Shown piece after piece: positions 34,516 to 46,700 of a stretch of 64,000 nucleotides of DNA. The position numbers and the translations under genes are program-made. The stretch lies in NCBI GenBank assembly GCA_963978905.1, contig OZ022257.1:21037664-21101663 (forward strand). Direction: 5' to 3'. The DNA is from Trichostrongylus colubriformis. Lineage: Eukaryota > Nematoda > Chromadorea > Rhabditida > Trichostrongylidae. Position 1 is the first letter of the stretch. Every line of letters begins with the position of its first letter. Below the pieces are notes generated by a model. That model was given only the letters and a program-made list of their open reading frames with translations. It had not been told where the DNA came from and made no database searches.

Positions 34516-34944
34516 TGAAATACCGCCAATCGTTCGTACTTGCTACCATCGCCACTGCTTATTCCAGTTTTCATCGCAGTTCTGCATCGGCAAGATTAGG
34601 ATTCAGCTGTTTCATTTCAGTTCATTGTTCTGATTATCGATCAAGTGTTCCCCACCGAGAAGAAAAGCACTACTCAGTCAAAGAAGGATAGTAAGAAGGA
34701 TTCAAATAATGGAACAAAGAAAGGTTAATTAGACTTCTCTCTCAACTTTTTTTGTTCCAAGTTAAGGAGAGGGGGTGAGGAAAGAAAAATGGATTTGAAG
34801 GGAAGGAAATTTTGAGTTGTCTCTTTACAAACAGAGAACTCTCTTCTATAGTCTACTCCATGTGTTAGAAACCTGAATGCACCTGTTGTTGTCGATGTGC
34901 TTAAGAAGACAAACACAACCATCCTCATTAGCTAGAATAAACCG

Positions 34945-35095
34945 CTGATTTCCTAGCCGCTTTCGTGCGACTTCCCGACATATGCTGAATCTCTGTTTTT
35001 TATAGCCACACAATGTGGCCAGCTAGTATGAACTGCTGCTTCCCTAGCCGCTTTCGTGCAACTTCCCGACATATGATGTCTCTGTATTTTTTAGT
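34945..35095. repeat. ~90-bp tandem duplication
   Basis: The block CCTAGCCGCTTTCGTGC, followed by a CTTCCCGACATATG segment, appears twice with a period near 90 bp and some divergence. Confidence 0.8.
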
Positions 35096-35359
35096 GTGGC
35101 TGTGGAAGAGACCTCGTAGTTTTGTATGTTGAGAAGGGCCAATATTAGATTGTAGAACAAAGTTTTAAAATCAAAAGCGAGTGGGACTTAGCAAGAGCTT
35201 GTGAAATCACAGTAAGTCCATTGAAGTATACCACCTTGTTAATTCGTAGCCTACCTATAAGCCAGCTAGATCTCGCGCATCTTAGAACCTCTTCAAAACA
35301 TCGGCGCGCAGAGAGTGAGTGAAGGGAGAGAGTGCAAGCATACATACGATGACTCATCT

Positions 35360-35590
35360 GACGACGCATACTTAAGGTTCGCGCTCGCTCGCTGGAGGCT
35401 CTTCTTCGGCTCCCTCCTGTGGAATCCCTGGTACTCGCGGCCGGACGCCGACATCATGGACTTCCCGCACGCCGTCTGCTTGTCAGCTGTTTCTGCCCCT
35501 TTCCTCGACTATCGCCTCTGGGGCTCGTCACCTTCCCACTGGATCGCCGAATTACCGGATAGGACTGATCTCTCATTCGTGATCTTATAA
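35360..35590. other. GC-rich island, unclassified
   Basis: The segment from TTCGCGCTCGCTCGCTGG to CTCATTCGTGATC is much richer in G+C than its flanks and is open on the plus strand (RWRLFFGSLLWNPWYS and onward). No domain was recognised. It may be part of a retroelement or of a GC-rich MITE. Confidence 0.35.
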
Positions 35591-35917
35591 AAAAATCAGA
35601 TCTCATTGATCGCCTGTACCGTACTATCTATATGAGACCTTCCACTCCTGGTAGGGTGCGCTAATATGTTATGGAGGTAGTTGTGAAAAGTGGTACTGTA
35701 TAATTTTCTAGCCGAAGAGAACAAGACGAAGGAGAACAGCTCACCGAAACCAGAAAAACCAGAAACGAAGAAGTCCAAGTGATCCAGTGGTTACATTGTT
35801 CAGAATCTGTTTTCAATATTTGCTTTCAATATTTGCTTTTCTGAACGTTTTTCTCCAGTCTTATGATTACACCTGGTTTTATGTTATTTCAATGCTTCTA
35901 ATTCAATATTCCGTCGC

Positions 35918-36394
35918 TTAAAGGCACACCTCGCGATAAATTGTGAGAGTTATTGCGCGTATCACTGGACGTAAGGGCCTTGTTTTACCCACCAGTGAAG
36001 AAAAATGAACCAAAGCTCCTCACAACCACCAAGAATAGAACTCCCTATATTCAGTCCTCGTACGAGTATTGGAGATTGTAGGACAGCTTTTGCTCGATGA
36101 TATCGCGCAAAATGCTACGGTATTACCTGTTCTCCCCTGTTGAAGCTGCCTTCGCTATTGACATCGCCGCCTTATCTTGTCTTATCGCAAGTTTCCTTCT
36201 CCACGTAAGAGCCACGTTGGAAATTGTTCGTCTAAGGCGAAGAGTGATACGGCTCGATGGGCCAACTCGGCTCGGGTAGAACGCGCCTATCGCCGCGAGG
36301 ATGCACGATCAAGCCGCAACAAGGGTGCAGTCTGAGCACCTATCTAAGGACCTAGTTAAGCCACTAATGTAATTATCGCGTGGTGTGCCTTTAA
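35918..36394. mobile_element. 477-bp MITE with TTAAAGGCACACC ends
   Basis: The left end TTAAAGGCACACCTCGCGAT and the right end ATCGCGTGGTGTGCCTTTAA are inverted repeats with one mismatch or gap. Either TTAA is a 4-bp target duplication (piggyBac-like), or the imperfect 5-mers GTCGC/GTCAC are the duplication. Internal blocks (CGCAAGTTTCCTTCTCC and GTTCGTCTAAGGC) recur at 58,725-58,890, so the family is dispersed. Confidence 0.75.
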
Positions 36395-36405
36395 GTCACT
36401 TATCG

Positions 36406-36850
36406 CTATGGGTTGATATGTAGCCTCGCCTGAGGTTGAAGGAAATCACCTATCACCTTTAAATGCCTGTCAATTTGGTGAAGGTTTGTCTGTGAAACTT
36501 CTATTATTGCGAAACATGCAAAGCCTTTAATGGTCTGCATGCCCGAATCGATGGCCGCGTCCTCAAACGCGTTCCGCGTTCCTCTCAACGTTCTCTTCTG
36601 AACATCTTTTGCCATTATATGAATTCTTGCATTTCTTATAATCTCGCTCCAAATTTCTGCATTTTCACTGTGTTTCTTACGAGTTCCGAATTGATAAGAA
36701 ATTATTTGTTTTCTTCGCAAAAGCATAGACTTAGCGTGTAAGGTTTGTCGTATATCTATGAACCTTTCGTGATAAGTGCATTCGTTGTTCTTTTGTACAT
36801 GATTGTGGTCACGAGGTCGTTTTTTCCGGTATTTACTGTCGCCGCAAGCT
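36406..36850 (-). CDS. Hypothetical protein, open for 106 codons or more
   Basis: The minus strand is open from about 36,850 to a TAG at 36,406; an ATG at 36,726 gives 106 residues. The peptide is charged with plausible amino-acid composition (KKHSENAEIWSEIIRNARIH, then RTLRGTRNAFEDAAIDSGM). No conserved family is recognised. It ends 12 bp from the MITE at 35,918-36,394, which may have cut off its original 3' part. It could be an exon or an old retroelement fragment. Confidence 0.35.
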
Positions 36851-37427
36851 TATTAGTCGTTCTGTTGTTGCTGGGTTCTGAGCAAAGTTATTTTTCGTGA
36901 TAATATGGCATGGTTTGCTGCTGATCCTATCCTACTTTGAATTCTAGATTGCTGAAGTCTGCTAAGATTAGTAAATTTCAGCAATCTGAAAAATTGAAAT
37001 GCCTTGGTTGTGGAATACACTAGCATCAGGTGTTTGGATGAGGAGTATTTCAGTGAGGGGAGGGAGGGCGAATGAGCAATCTTTATGCGTTGCACCCGGT
37101 ACGTCTATTTCTTTTTCTTCTTGCACGATTTCTTTTAACTATCTATTTGAGATCCTTTCCGCGCTTTACATCAACCACTTTCGTTTCTCATTCTGTGCTC
37201 TGCGTAGCGTCGTAAACGCTCCAAAAATCTGATTTGTTGGATGCGCAGGGGAGAAGCAGACGCACTCATTATTCAACTCTTCTGCTCGACGTAAGCTCTC
37301 AAGTGGCCATCTTGAGAAATGGGCAGGCAACTAATGCTGCCCAAAGCAACCTGCAATAGAACAAACTCTTCTGTACTCCAGCATTTTCATCGATCAACCC
37401 GAATTTCAAATGCATCACCCGCCTAAA

Positions 37428-37600
37428 TGATATTCTCATCCGTTTTCCTTCCGTTCATAAGTCTTTTGTTTTTTCCCCATCCCATACCATTCTCTTTCGC
37501 TGTGCATCAACGTGAACAAAAGATAATGGGATGGGGAAAAAACACAAGATTGATGAATCCCATTCGTAGCCGTTTTTCTTTCGTTCATAAAATTTATGAA
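37428..37600. repeat. Short inverted repeat
   Basis: TCTTTTGTTTTTTCCCCATC (about 37,460) and GATGGGGAAAAAACACAAGA (about 37,531) are near-perfect complements about 50 bp apart, with further TTTC(G)TTCATAA similarity outside. 36.9-38.7 kb otherwise has no recognised gene. Confidence 0.65.
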
Positions 37601-38743
37601 TGCACTTTATTGGCCGCAAAACTTTATTGATATTGGTTACTGGTTGCTTTATTGGTCGCCAAAAATTTATTGGTATGATAGAATACCAGGTAACTAAGTA
37701 GTCAAAAGGCGATGAAGTAAATGCCGTGACTCATGCTTCAGTATATATAGGTTTGGAGGCCTAGCTGCTTCATTGACCGCCAACTACCTTGGCATCCGGA
37801 TTTATGTGTTTTATTGTATTCTATTATTATTCGTGTTTACCACGTATTGAGCCCATTTTTGCTTTCTCGCTTGATGTTTCCGTCCTTTTACATCACTTTT
37901 ACGTATTACTCTTTTTTATCTAACCGTTTCAGATATGGTGCCCGAATTGTACCAGCTCTTCGGAAGGGGGGGACTCTCTCAGCTCTAGGCGTAATGAGTG
38001 CATGTGCTATCGGCTATTTCGGCCGTTGACATAATCGAAATTGTCCTGTGTTTAGCATTTTTTGTGAGTTTCTCTTGCGCTGCTCCTCTTGCTTCTATAC
38101 AACATGCTTTTTAGTCTATTTCATGCGGCGGCACAGAAGAGTGACCAATGGAGAAGGCCATGTGAATTTGATCGAGCTATACAATTAGTTTATCTCCATA
38201 TAGCATTCAAAAGTTAATGAAGAACTCGACGTTTCTGCATTTCACAGAGGCAATGGTTATTCGTTCTAATTACTATGTGTTTTTATTTCCGGAGAAACCT
38301 CTGTGTGCACATCGCAGTTGCTATTTTGAACGAGATTTTTCTATGAGAGAGTTTTTCTTATATTCATCACAGGTAACACTTTCGCTTTTAAATAAGTTTC
38401 AGTTTGGAATTCTTCAACCGTTTTTCTCACAATCGCTGTGAGCCTGATTAGTTGATATTGTGTATAAATGACAAGCATTAACTGATAATATTTTGTGAAG
38501 GAAGGTATTTTGACTACATCTCTTTTTGCTTTAGGCTACCTCGTTGTCACTTTTCATTTGCCCCGTACTTATTACGTGTAATTCTGCTGTGATCATCATA
38601 AAATTCAAACTATGTTTATGTTGTTGTTTTAGATGACCATAGTCCTGTAAGCTACTTCGCATAAGGAATCCAGATTTATGTAATGTAGCAAGTCTCCTCC
38701 TCTACTCTTCATTTGCAGTTGGGTACAAACCAATGCATAATGG

Positions 38744-38935
38744 GAAGAATCTCTTTCCCTGTGGTGGGAGGGAAAGGGAGGGAAGAAGGGCATTATGTTC
38801 TCCACATTTGTTATGAGAAGAATCTCATCCCCTGGGGTGGGAGGGAAAGAGAGGGAGCGAAGGAGTGCATTTTGTTCTCCATGTTTTTATAGAAAATTCT
38901 TCTCTTGGGATAAGAAGGAGGGCGTTTTGTTCCCC
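38744..38935. repeat. 73-bp tandem repeat, about 2.6 copies
   Basis: GAAGAATCTC plus a GGTGGGAGGGAAAG block and TTGTTCTCCA recur at 38,744 and 38,817, with a degenerate third unit near 38,893 ending in TTTGTTCCCCA. Confidence 0.85.
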
Positions 38936-39051
38936 ACGCGAAGCTGTTTTTTGATAAAAACTGTGTTAACATCAAAAAACTTTATATATGCAACAGATTG
39001 TAGCAAATTGAAAACTAACAATCACAGACGTAAGAGGGGGGATCGAATTTT

Positions 39052-39318
39052 TTGAAAAATTTTTTCTACTGGACGCTTGACCCTGGTGATGAGGTCGGTA
39101 ATGTGAAAAAGGATCTCCAAGAAATAATACCGAAGGATCTCCAAGCACTGGACCTCAAGGTCACGACACTGCAAAACGAAATCAACAGCAGATTTGAAGC
39201 CATTGAACGCACACAACAGATGCTGCCACAAATTGTGACAATACTGAAGGAGGAAAGAACTCAACTCAACGAAGCAACAAGCTCAGACTCCAGTAGCAGC
39301 TCGAGTGATGACCTGTAA
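39052..39318 (+). CDS. Coiled-coil ORF with acidic Ser tail, possibly Gag-like remnant
   Basis: About 88 codons are open with no nearby ATG. The centre is heptad-like (VKKDLQEIIPKDLQALDLKV, then TLQNEINSRFEAIERTQQML) and the C-terminus is SSDSSSSSSDDL. Another coiled-coil-like block (NYEQNIRDSLLEVSRSLQRL) follows at 39,434 in a second frame after stops. Such a pattern occurs at the N-terminus of some retroelement polyproteins (BEL/Pao-like), which is a guess. The 5' 50 bp, up to CTGGACGCTTGACCCTGG, is shared with 41,850-41,900, so the ORF start lies inside a repeat. Confidence 0.3.
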   Translation: MKNFFYWTLDPGDEVGNVKKDLQEIIPKDLQALDLKVTTLQNEINSRFEAIERTQQMLPQIVTILKEERTQLNEATSSDSSSSSSDDL

Positions 39319-39889
39319 CTCGTCGAAGAGGCCGTCCGGAGGAGGAGAAAACCACGGAAATGTCACCTTTCAACGTCGCTCCTCGGGAAGATCCTACTGA
39401 TTCAATTTACCGAAAATAGCAGGAACAGAGTAATTATGAGCAAAATATCAGAGACAGCCTTTTGGAAGTGAGCAGATCACTCCAAAGACTCAAGCACGAA
39501 ATTTTTCGAGTTCCCATAGAATCACTGAAGTAAGGAAGAGAGTGAGCCGCCATCCGGATAGATCCCAAGACTTGGGGAAATTCAAGAAAAGGAAGCTATC
39601 TCTCTTGGAAGAGGGACAGCATTTTAAACAAAAGGAAAAACTGCTGAAGATGGATCTCACCGCCTGGAAGGAAAAATCAGCTCATCGCTAGGGTCGCACG
39701 AGCAGACGTTCGCCCACTTATCACTATTCTCGTTGATTGAGGCATCGGAGTTCAAAGTTTACTTATCGGGACTCAAGACACAGGACATTTTCTCCTCTGA
39801 ACGCAATGCGAACACACCTGTACCTTGATAATGTACCGCACAATTAACAGGAGACAACGTAACTTTAAATGCAAAACTTCGTCTGTCTG

Positions 39890-40200
39890 AATCCGTCCAT
39901 TCGTCCGTCCGTCTGTCTGTCACGAAATTAGGCATCACATGAAAAAACAACCTGTGGAGATGGGGACAAGTTTAGGATGGGTGGTGCATGGGACAAGTAA
40001 CGAAAATTGTTAACTTGGTTCTTATACATATGACCCAAACGTGGGGAAAAGATGGATCTAGGTCAGCGATGAGTTTCTGGAGGTCAAATAAGAGTCCTGA
40101 TCACAATGGGCGGAGCACACCCTAAGTGGGGGTCCGTACAACAAAAATTCATAACTTGGTTCCAACGCAGCCTTGAGACCAGGCAAAATCGGCAGAAGTG
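39890..40200 (+). repeat. Dispersed repeat (direct partner at 27.49-27.87 kb)
   Basis: It shares CTGTCTGTCACGAAAT, the ATCACATGAAAAA block and AAAATTCATAACTTGGTTCC-type sequence with the partner. It is followed by a fragment of the 10.3-kb MITE (GCGCGCAGTAGTGTG at about 40,344). Confidence 0.6.
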
Positions 40201-40559
40201 ACCATTGTCCAAGTTATCTCAAACACAGTCAAAATGAGTGAAAACCCACCCACAATAGGCGGGGCCTGATCTGGTGATGCGTACTGAGTAAATTCGTAGA
40301 AAAAAAGCAATTTCTATCGACCGACTGACGCCCATGATGATAGGCGCGCAGTAGTGTGCCCTAGCCCAACTAGTACTTAGTGCTTAGGTATTGCTAGGCG
40401 CAAATATTAACAAAGTGCACGGCTCCTATCGGTTCCACTTTATTATACTCTTACATATTCACATAATGTGGACTCCACGGACATGGGGGAACCAGAACTA
40501 TCACAACGTGCGTAAACCATACAAAGGGATGGGCCCAGGGTCAAGCCTCCGGTTGAGGA

Positions 40560-40750
40560 ATCCTCAATCCTAGAAACCTCATGCAGGGGGCGATCCGCAA
40601 CGAAACCGGTCAACGCCAATAGACCTTTTGTTGGTCCGCTGACACCGAAACCACGTACAGAGACTCCTCCGAAATTCACAGATTGACCGTGGAAAGCGAT
40701 ATCTATCAACAGCTACCACCATGGATGGACACTCCAGAAACGATGGGATG
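40560..40750 (+). repeat. ~190-bp dispersed repeat (direct partner at 5.06-5.26 kb)
   Basis: See the partner: GACACCGAAACCACGTA and surrounding blocks are shared, with conserved minus-strand peptide character. It abuts the next repeat at 40,738. Confidence 0.6.
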
Positions 40751-41605
40751 GAAACGAAAAATTAGCTGACATGGACTTCTTTCATATCTTACTACGATCG
40801 CAGATACGTAATCTAGTGTTAGCGGCCACTATGCGGACCGGAGAAACGTTTGTATTCATTGAGAATGTGGATGAAATCCTCACGCATGGCGCATACCACA
40901 GAGAAGCTGACCGACGCTTCTTGACCTCCCACTAGGCCTTCCAGAGCGAAGAATGCATACTAGAAAAATTTCAGTAACAATGAATCAATTTTTCTGAAGA
41001 ATCTTGGGAATATCTCGCGAATTCGGCGAAAAAAGCTTTCCTCAACTGGCTTTTCTAAAGGTTTCTTCCTTCGTTTTAGAGATATGACAAGGTTCAGGTA
41101 GTCTTTCGAAAGCGACAACCTAGCAGAACCTGCTTCACCAAAACGAACTCATATGGTAAAGTTTGAAGAAAGTTATGGCCATTTCCGTGAAACACTTCGA
41201 AATTTTCCTCATCAAATCCTCATCAAGCTTCCCTCAAAGTAACTTCCTTCGTTTTGAAGATATGGCATAGCTCAGGTAGTCATTCGAAAGTGACAACCAG
41301 AAGACCCTGCTCCATCAAAACGAACTCATATGGTTAAGTTTGAAGGAAGTTATGGCCGTTTCCGTGAAACACTTCAAAATTTTCCTCATCAAATCCTCGT
41401 CTGGAAACCCATACCGAGAACTAAGCAACCACTGAGGAAAGCAAACGGGCAATGGATAGGTCTGAGGGAGTTATTAGGAAAACAGTTTACAGCTGTTCGA
41501 AAGATGGAATCTAGGTAAAGTTTGAACTATTTCCAAAATGTCGGAATTCAGTATGGGGAAGATACCGCGCTCCATCGTGATCGCCGCGTCGCAGCCGTCG
41601 CCTGA
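40738..41605 (+). repeat. Dispersed repeat, copy 2, with internal tandem duplication
   Basis: Direct partner of 33,840-34,515. About 170 bp spanning AACTTCCTTCGTTTTGAAGA to GTTTCCGTGAAACACTTC is present twice (about 41,055-41,215 and 41,235-41,395). The duplication accounts for most of the length difference between the two copies. Confidence 0.85.
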
Positions 41606-41809
41606 TATGAGGTCCTCAACTTCTCTAGATGTGTAGAGTATTAGGAATTATTGTTTGAAATTGTTCGATTATGAGGTAGAAGCGTGATGCAATCTGGAAT
41701 CTAGGATTCATAGATTATATATTGGTGTAGTGTTTTTGTGTCCATTTAGTTGTATATTGGTAGTGAGCATTTAAAAAATCGACGAATGCTTAATTGATGG
41801 TTTTTGTGC

Positions 41810-41905
41810 AGAGAGAGGGGGTCGTATTGGGCCCCCTTTTTTTGGGGGGGGGGTCGTATTTTTTGAAAATTTTACTCAACTGGACGCTCGACCCTGGATG
41901 GGCCT
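41810..41905. repeat. G-rich TCGTAT motif cluster
   Basis: AGGGGGTCGTATTGGGCCCC is followed by a G9 tract with TCGTATTTTTTGAAAATTTT and CTGGACGCTCGACCCTGG. The last 50 bp match 39,036-39,090. Confidence 0.7.
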
Positions 41906-43780
41906 GACCTCTAAGGTTATCGGTGGGAGCTCGTCAGGTGGCGATCAAGTCACACCCCTGATAAGACATATTCAAGTAAGCTGCGCACTACACTACGTAC
42001 GTGAATACTATGAAAAGAAATCTGCTCAGCCCAGTAAGAGCTCTGAAAATTTGAGTTTCCTACGAATGGAAAATATTACCGTACTTCCATGGTTGGCTGC
42101 AAATTAACGTAACATTCCCATATATCACGCCGATCCTCATCAGTCACCTCGGTATCGCTACGATTCACGTGCTTCACTGAACCGACAACAACACAATCAT
42201 TTCTGAAAAAAAAGTGTTGTAAACCTGGTGCTTATGTATTCAAGGGCATTTCCTAAAAATTTTTCGTAGGGACTCGTCACTTCCATTGATTGATTGTACA
42301 GGGTCAAGCTTCATCCAAGAATCTTCGCAAAGGGAAAAAAGTTCTATTTAGCTCATGAGAGAGAATTCAGTTTCGATTGTTTTTGAAGACATTAGTGAGC
42401 CAGTCTGTGAGGCTCCCTTGATAAGAGCAGGGGATGGAGGAAGAGGAAACATTCAGAAAAGGAAGCTGCAGCAGTTGTAGGTTGCGACTGGAGGTCCAAC
42501 GCAAATACTCGAAGTAACTTTTTTGAAACAGGAGCCGCTTCCACCCACACACCTTTCAATCTGGGACGCGAGTACAGGCGAACGAAGAGAAGGTGATATG
42601 GGTGCATTTTCAGCTGGAAACTTTTTTGACAGTTGAGATGAAATTCAGCTGTCGACTTTCGAAGCTAGTTCCAAACCTGTATTTTGTGGGAAGATCTGTG
42701 TGTGTGTGTCTTATTTTCCTTCTAGCACATTTTGAAATTTGCTACAGAAGCAGCAAATAGAAAGTGGCCTCTATGAAAGCTAAAGAATACACGCGAAACA
42801 CGAACAGAAAACACCATTCAGAATTCCACCGAAGCCTGATAATTTTACGAAGCACGAAATTGCCTTATCAAATTTATTAATTCATAACTGTTTAATATCG
42901 ATTAGCAAGCACAAACATGAAAAATAAGACATTAAGAGAAATTATTACAACTTAACGAACGTAGATTCAACTGAAACATTACCCATAAAAATCTTAAGAT
43001 CTCTACAGAGCTCCTTCTCCATTGACGTTTGCAGTACTGCTATAGTTTTATCGTTGCACCTATGGCAGGTTCCATTCGCGGTTGAGTTGCATAAAATATT
43101 CGTCTCCCTGCGCATCACCACTGACTACGAGTTCGGCTCCACCGACGGTTGATATCAGAGAACGAGGGACGACTGTTCCATGCCCTCTCCACTGAACAGC
43201 ATTGAATTTTTGTTGGAACCATCATAATTGAACATATCAACGGTTGACTGCACTCAAAGGCTGAGCATGACGATGAAAGACGACGAGCGTTGAACAAAGT
43301 CCAAAGAGGGACCCATCAGTGGCATCGTGCACCGGTCGCTGTCACTCTATCCACCTACACCTCGAGCGTGCCAGCGGCCGTTAACATGACCAACTTGTAA
43401 TGAGCGAATTTCAATACAAAATCGGGGATTCGACAAAAGGCAATTTCAAGTGTGAGGTCAGTAAACCTCAAACTTCTTTTAATTAGCACTTGCTCCTTCA
43501 TTTGCGCAAAAACCTACACAATCGACCCTTTCGAAGAGCCACACTATGAGTAATCCCCTTTGGATTGTGCCCATTTGTAGGCCAGTTTTGATTATTGATT
43601 ATTTGAGAAATTACAAATTCAACCTAACAGTGAATAAAAGCGAATATAGAAATAAAGATAGTGGCGCAATCACACCGAAATTATGCTCTACCTTGCTAAG
43701 GATCCTTCTGGTGAAGTCATGATATGGTTGAGTGTAGTAGTAGAACAAAGACATAGTAATAGTCCCATATCTAAAATCTT
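41906..43780. other. No recognised gene
   Basis: No supported exon, repeat partner or hairpin. A GTGTGTGTGT run is at about 42,700. The right side is the 3' flank of the chemoreceptor gene, which ends at 43,787 on the minus strand. Confidence 0.4.
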
Positions 43781-43786
43781 CCATTT

Positions 43787-46700
43787 TCAGTTGCTTTTCA
43801 GTTGCTTAATAGGATTAAGCATAACCACCCACGTGAAAACACAGACATTGAATAGAGTTGCTGCAGCATTCAGCCATGTGATTGAAAGGTCAAAATTATC
43901 CATGCCAGCAGTCACGGTGCTTAGCAAGTTAAATATCGATACACAGTTCACCACATTCTTCATCATCTAGAACGAAATTATGTTACAGGACGTATTGACA
44001 GTACACATTCATGTCAACATTCGCGTTTCCCACCCAGATCAATCGCTTATACCAACAATATGATAATGTGCCGTAAATATTAGGTTGTAGGGAAAGTTCT
44101 TTCGTTTTTAAAAACGTGCTTTTTTCCATCCAAATGCTTTCCAGCAATTTCTTCTGTACCTAGCATGTAGTACAAGCTCACACGCATCTATAGGTATTAT
44201 TGTCTTTCATCTCCTGGATAACCTTTTTCTGCAAAATAAACATATCAAAGGTCAATGTAATCTCCATTATCGAAAGTTTTTTCTTTGAATGGCGTTAGAT
44301 AGGCAATGGCGGGTCACTTTTTCAATATGTGGGAAGACTCGCTAAAAAAGTCTCGAGCTTGAATAAGAAGTGCTGCCCCATTCACCTTATAGCCCTGATC
44401 TTGCTCTATCGTACTATCATCTTTTCCTTTCCCTATCTCTGGCTTTTGAAGATCACATTGACTGGATATGTTTATTTTGCCGAAAAAGGTTATCCAGGAG
44501 ACGAAATACAATAATACCCATAGATGCGTGTGAACTTGTACTACATGTATATGCACAGAAGAAATTGCTGGAAAGCAGTTTGTAGGGAAAAAGCACGTTT
44601 TTAAAAAACGAAAGAATTTTTCCTACAACCTAATACATGGAGCGAATCACCCTTTCTAAAAGCACATTTCGGACAACTTAAATTTGCAAGGTAGCTTCTC
44701 GAAGGTGGTCTAAAAGGTTGTGCTTGTGGAGGCGAAAAGAGTGCTGAAGATGGCACGCTACTACTCATGGCGGGATTATCGCGCTTGCTCTACTTTGTCA
44801 GGGAGCTTATGGGGTGCGCACATTTCATTCTGCACACTTGTGTTACTTAGGCCGCTTTCATACCTATCGTTTTTGGCTGGGTGTGTACAGAAATGACAGC
44901 GAATCGCGTGGCCATCGGCGGTGAGCGGCGCGGCGAGTGCGAGTGCCAGTGCAGGGCATGGCGCCTTCAAGCGAGGCAGTGTGGCTTGAGTGGAAGCGCA
45001 GACGTGACACAGTCACGCTCGATCGGCTCCCAAGGGCAATCGATACGGCTAGTCGTACTGGTGGCGCCGCGAGTGAAACGCCACGAAGCGATTTGCTGTC
45101 ATATCTGCACACACCCTTTTTGACTCGGCGCATAGGCGCATTGTCGCGTTAGCGCTCCGACGTCTACGCAGTCGCTGTAACCGAGCGCACGGCGTGGCAT
45201 TGGACCAATATGTATTTTATGCTCATTCGCCGATGGCCAATGCGCCCAAAACGTCGAGAGGACGTGATCAGCCAACTGATTGTCTTCTTTCGCACATCAG
45301 AGCAGCTTGCTTCCGGGGTAAGTAGCCATCACTTTTGATCACTTCATCTGTGCGTTAATATATCACTCTATTTTTCCTTTTACAATGATGAAAAAACAAA
45401 CCAGGCAAGTGCGGATATTTTCAGAAACCTGAAACCGTTCCGCTAGGAAATATTCATGACGAGACTTATTCAAATTTGTACACTCTTTCAGCTTCCGATG
45501 ATTGTACTTCTCGATCATAAGATTCACCACTGAAGCAAGAATGTTGATCACTAGCATGCTAGTATGTAGCACAAGAGTCGACGACACTGAAATCAAAACC
45601 GTCACCTTGTTTTCAGTAACTCCTAGAATGCAAAAAAAAATTATAGCAACTCTCTGCTGCTAAATGTAGTGCTTAATTCACCGAGAAATCCTTTTTTGGT
45701 GAATATGACTGTATGAAAAACAAAAATGTATTCCGCTTTTCCGGTAGTGCAGCGTCCTTAAAGATTTCATGCGGCATTATGTATGTGAGTACGTGGGTAC
45801 ATGTAGCACTGCACCGAGCGCAGTTTCGCGTTGACAAATATGCACTACTTGATGATAGGCCTCAACCCAATCGACTTTTGTGATGTCCCATCCCTTTATG
45901 AAGGAAACATAATTAGGCTGTTTGAAATGCATGCTACAACAATCTTGGGAATATTATTGTCATTAAAAAAGTAGAAGTGCTAAGTGTTAAAAGACCACGT
46001 GGTTGTCACAATTTCTGTTTTTCCCTTACGACAGCGTTTGACTGGAACTGTACGCGGTAATCGCGGGCTTAAGTTGCCTTCAGACTTCACGGAGCTGCCG
46101 GAGCCACAATTGGTGGCGCTGCTGCCGACGCTCAATTATAACATGTGACCCGATCGCGTCTCATTTGTCTATGCAGTCCAACGTTTCTTTTTCTATCTCT
46201 TTCTTTTCTTTTTTATTTTCCGTGATAGCGCTTATGAATCTACAAGCTACTACGATGATCGTTTGCCATTTCCATTTATGTGAACGCGATTGGGTCAAAT
46301 GCTATAAGCAGAGCGAATTTCATCATGAGCGGCGGAGCATGACAGCAACCCCTGAATACTACTCGTTGTGCAGCAGTTGGATGCAACCTGTGTACAAAGG
46401 AGGGATGCAACCTATCTGTTCACAAAGGTCAGTGGCCTATTGTGATCATCGCAAAGATCCATATGGCTACTCGCATTACAACGGGCGCAAAGCTAACTAT
46501 CAGGTGCTGAACTTAGTTTTGGTCAGTGACATTTACTTATAAAAGACGTAGAGTGACAAGTATAAGTCTTCCTGAAAACTGCCACACAGGACAGTCTTGA
46601 CATTTGTCCATTAAATCTCCCAGTTTTCAATAATTTTGGTGACTTCTTTGTTCTTAATAGTGCTCGACCGAGAGGCACTTCAGACTGCATTCGCGACCAC

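Noticed and set aside
35918..36394. piggyBac assignment from TTAA at both ends
   Set aside because: TTAA is also part of the inverted ends and an alternative imperfect 5-bp duplication exists; superfamily left open.
45201..45330. Search for TM6-TM7 of the receptor just below exon 5
   Set aside because: The sequence there is GC-rich repeat flank without hydrophobic frames; the correct last exon was found at 43,787-43,966.
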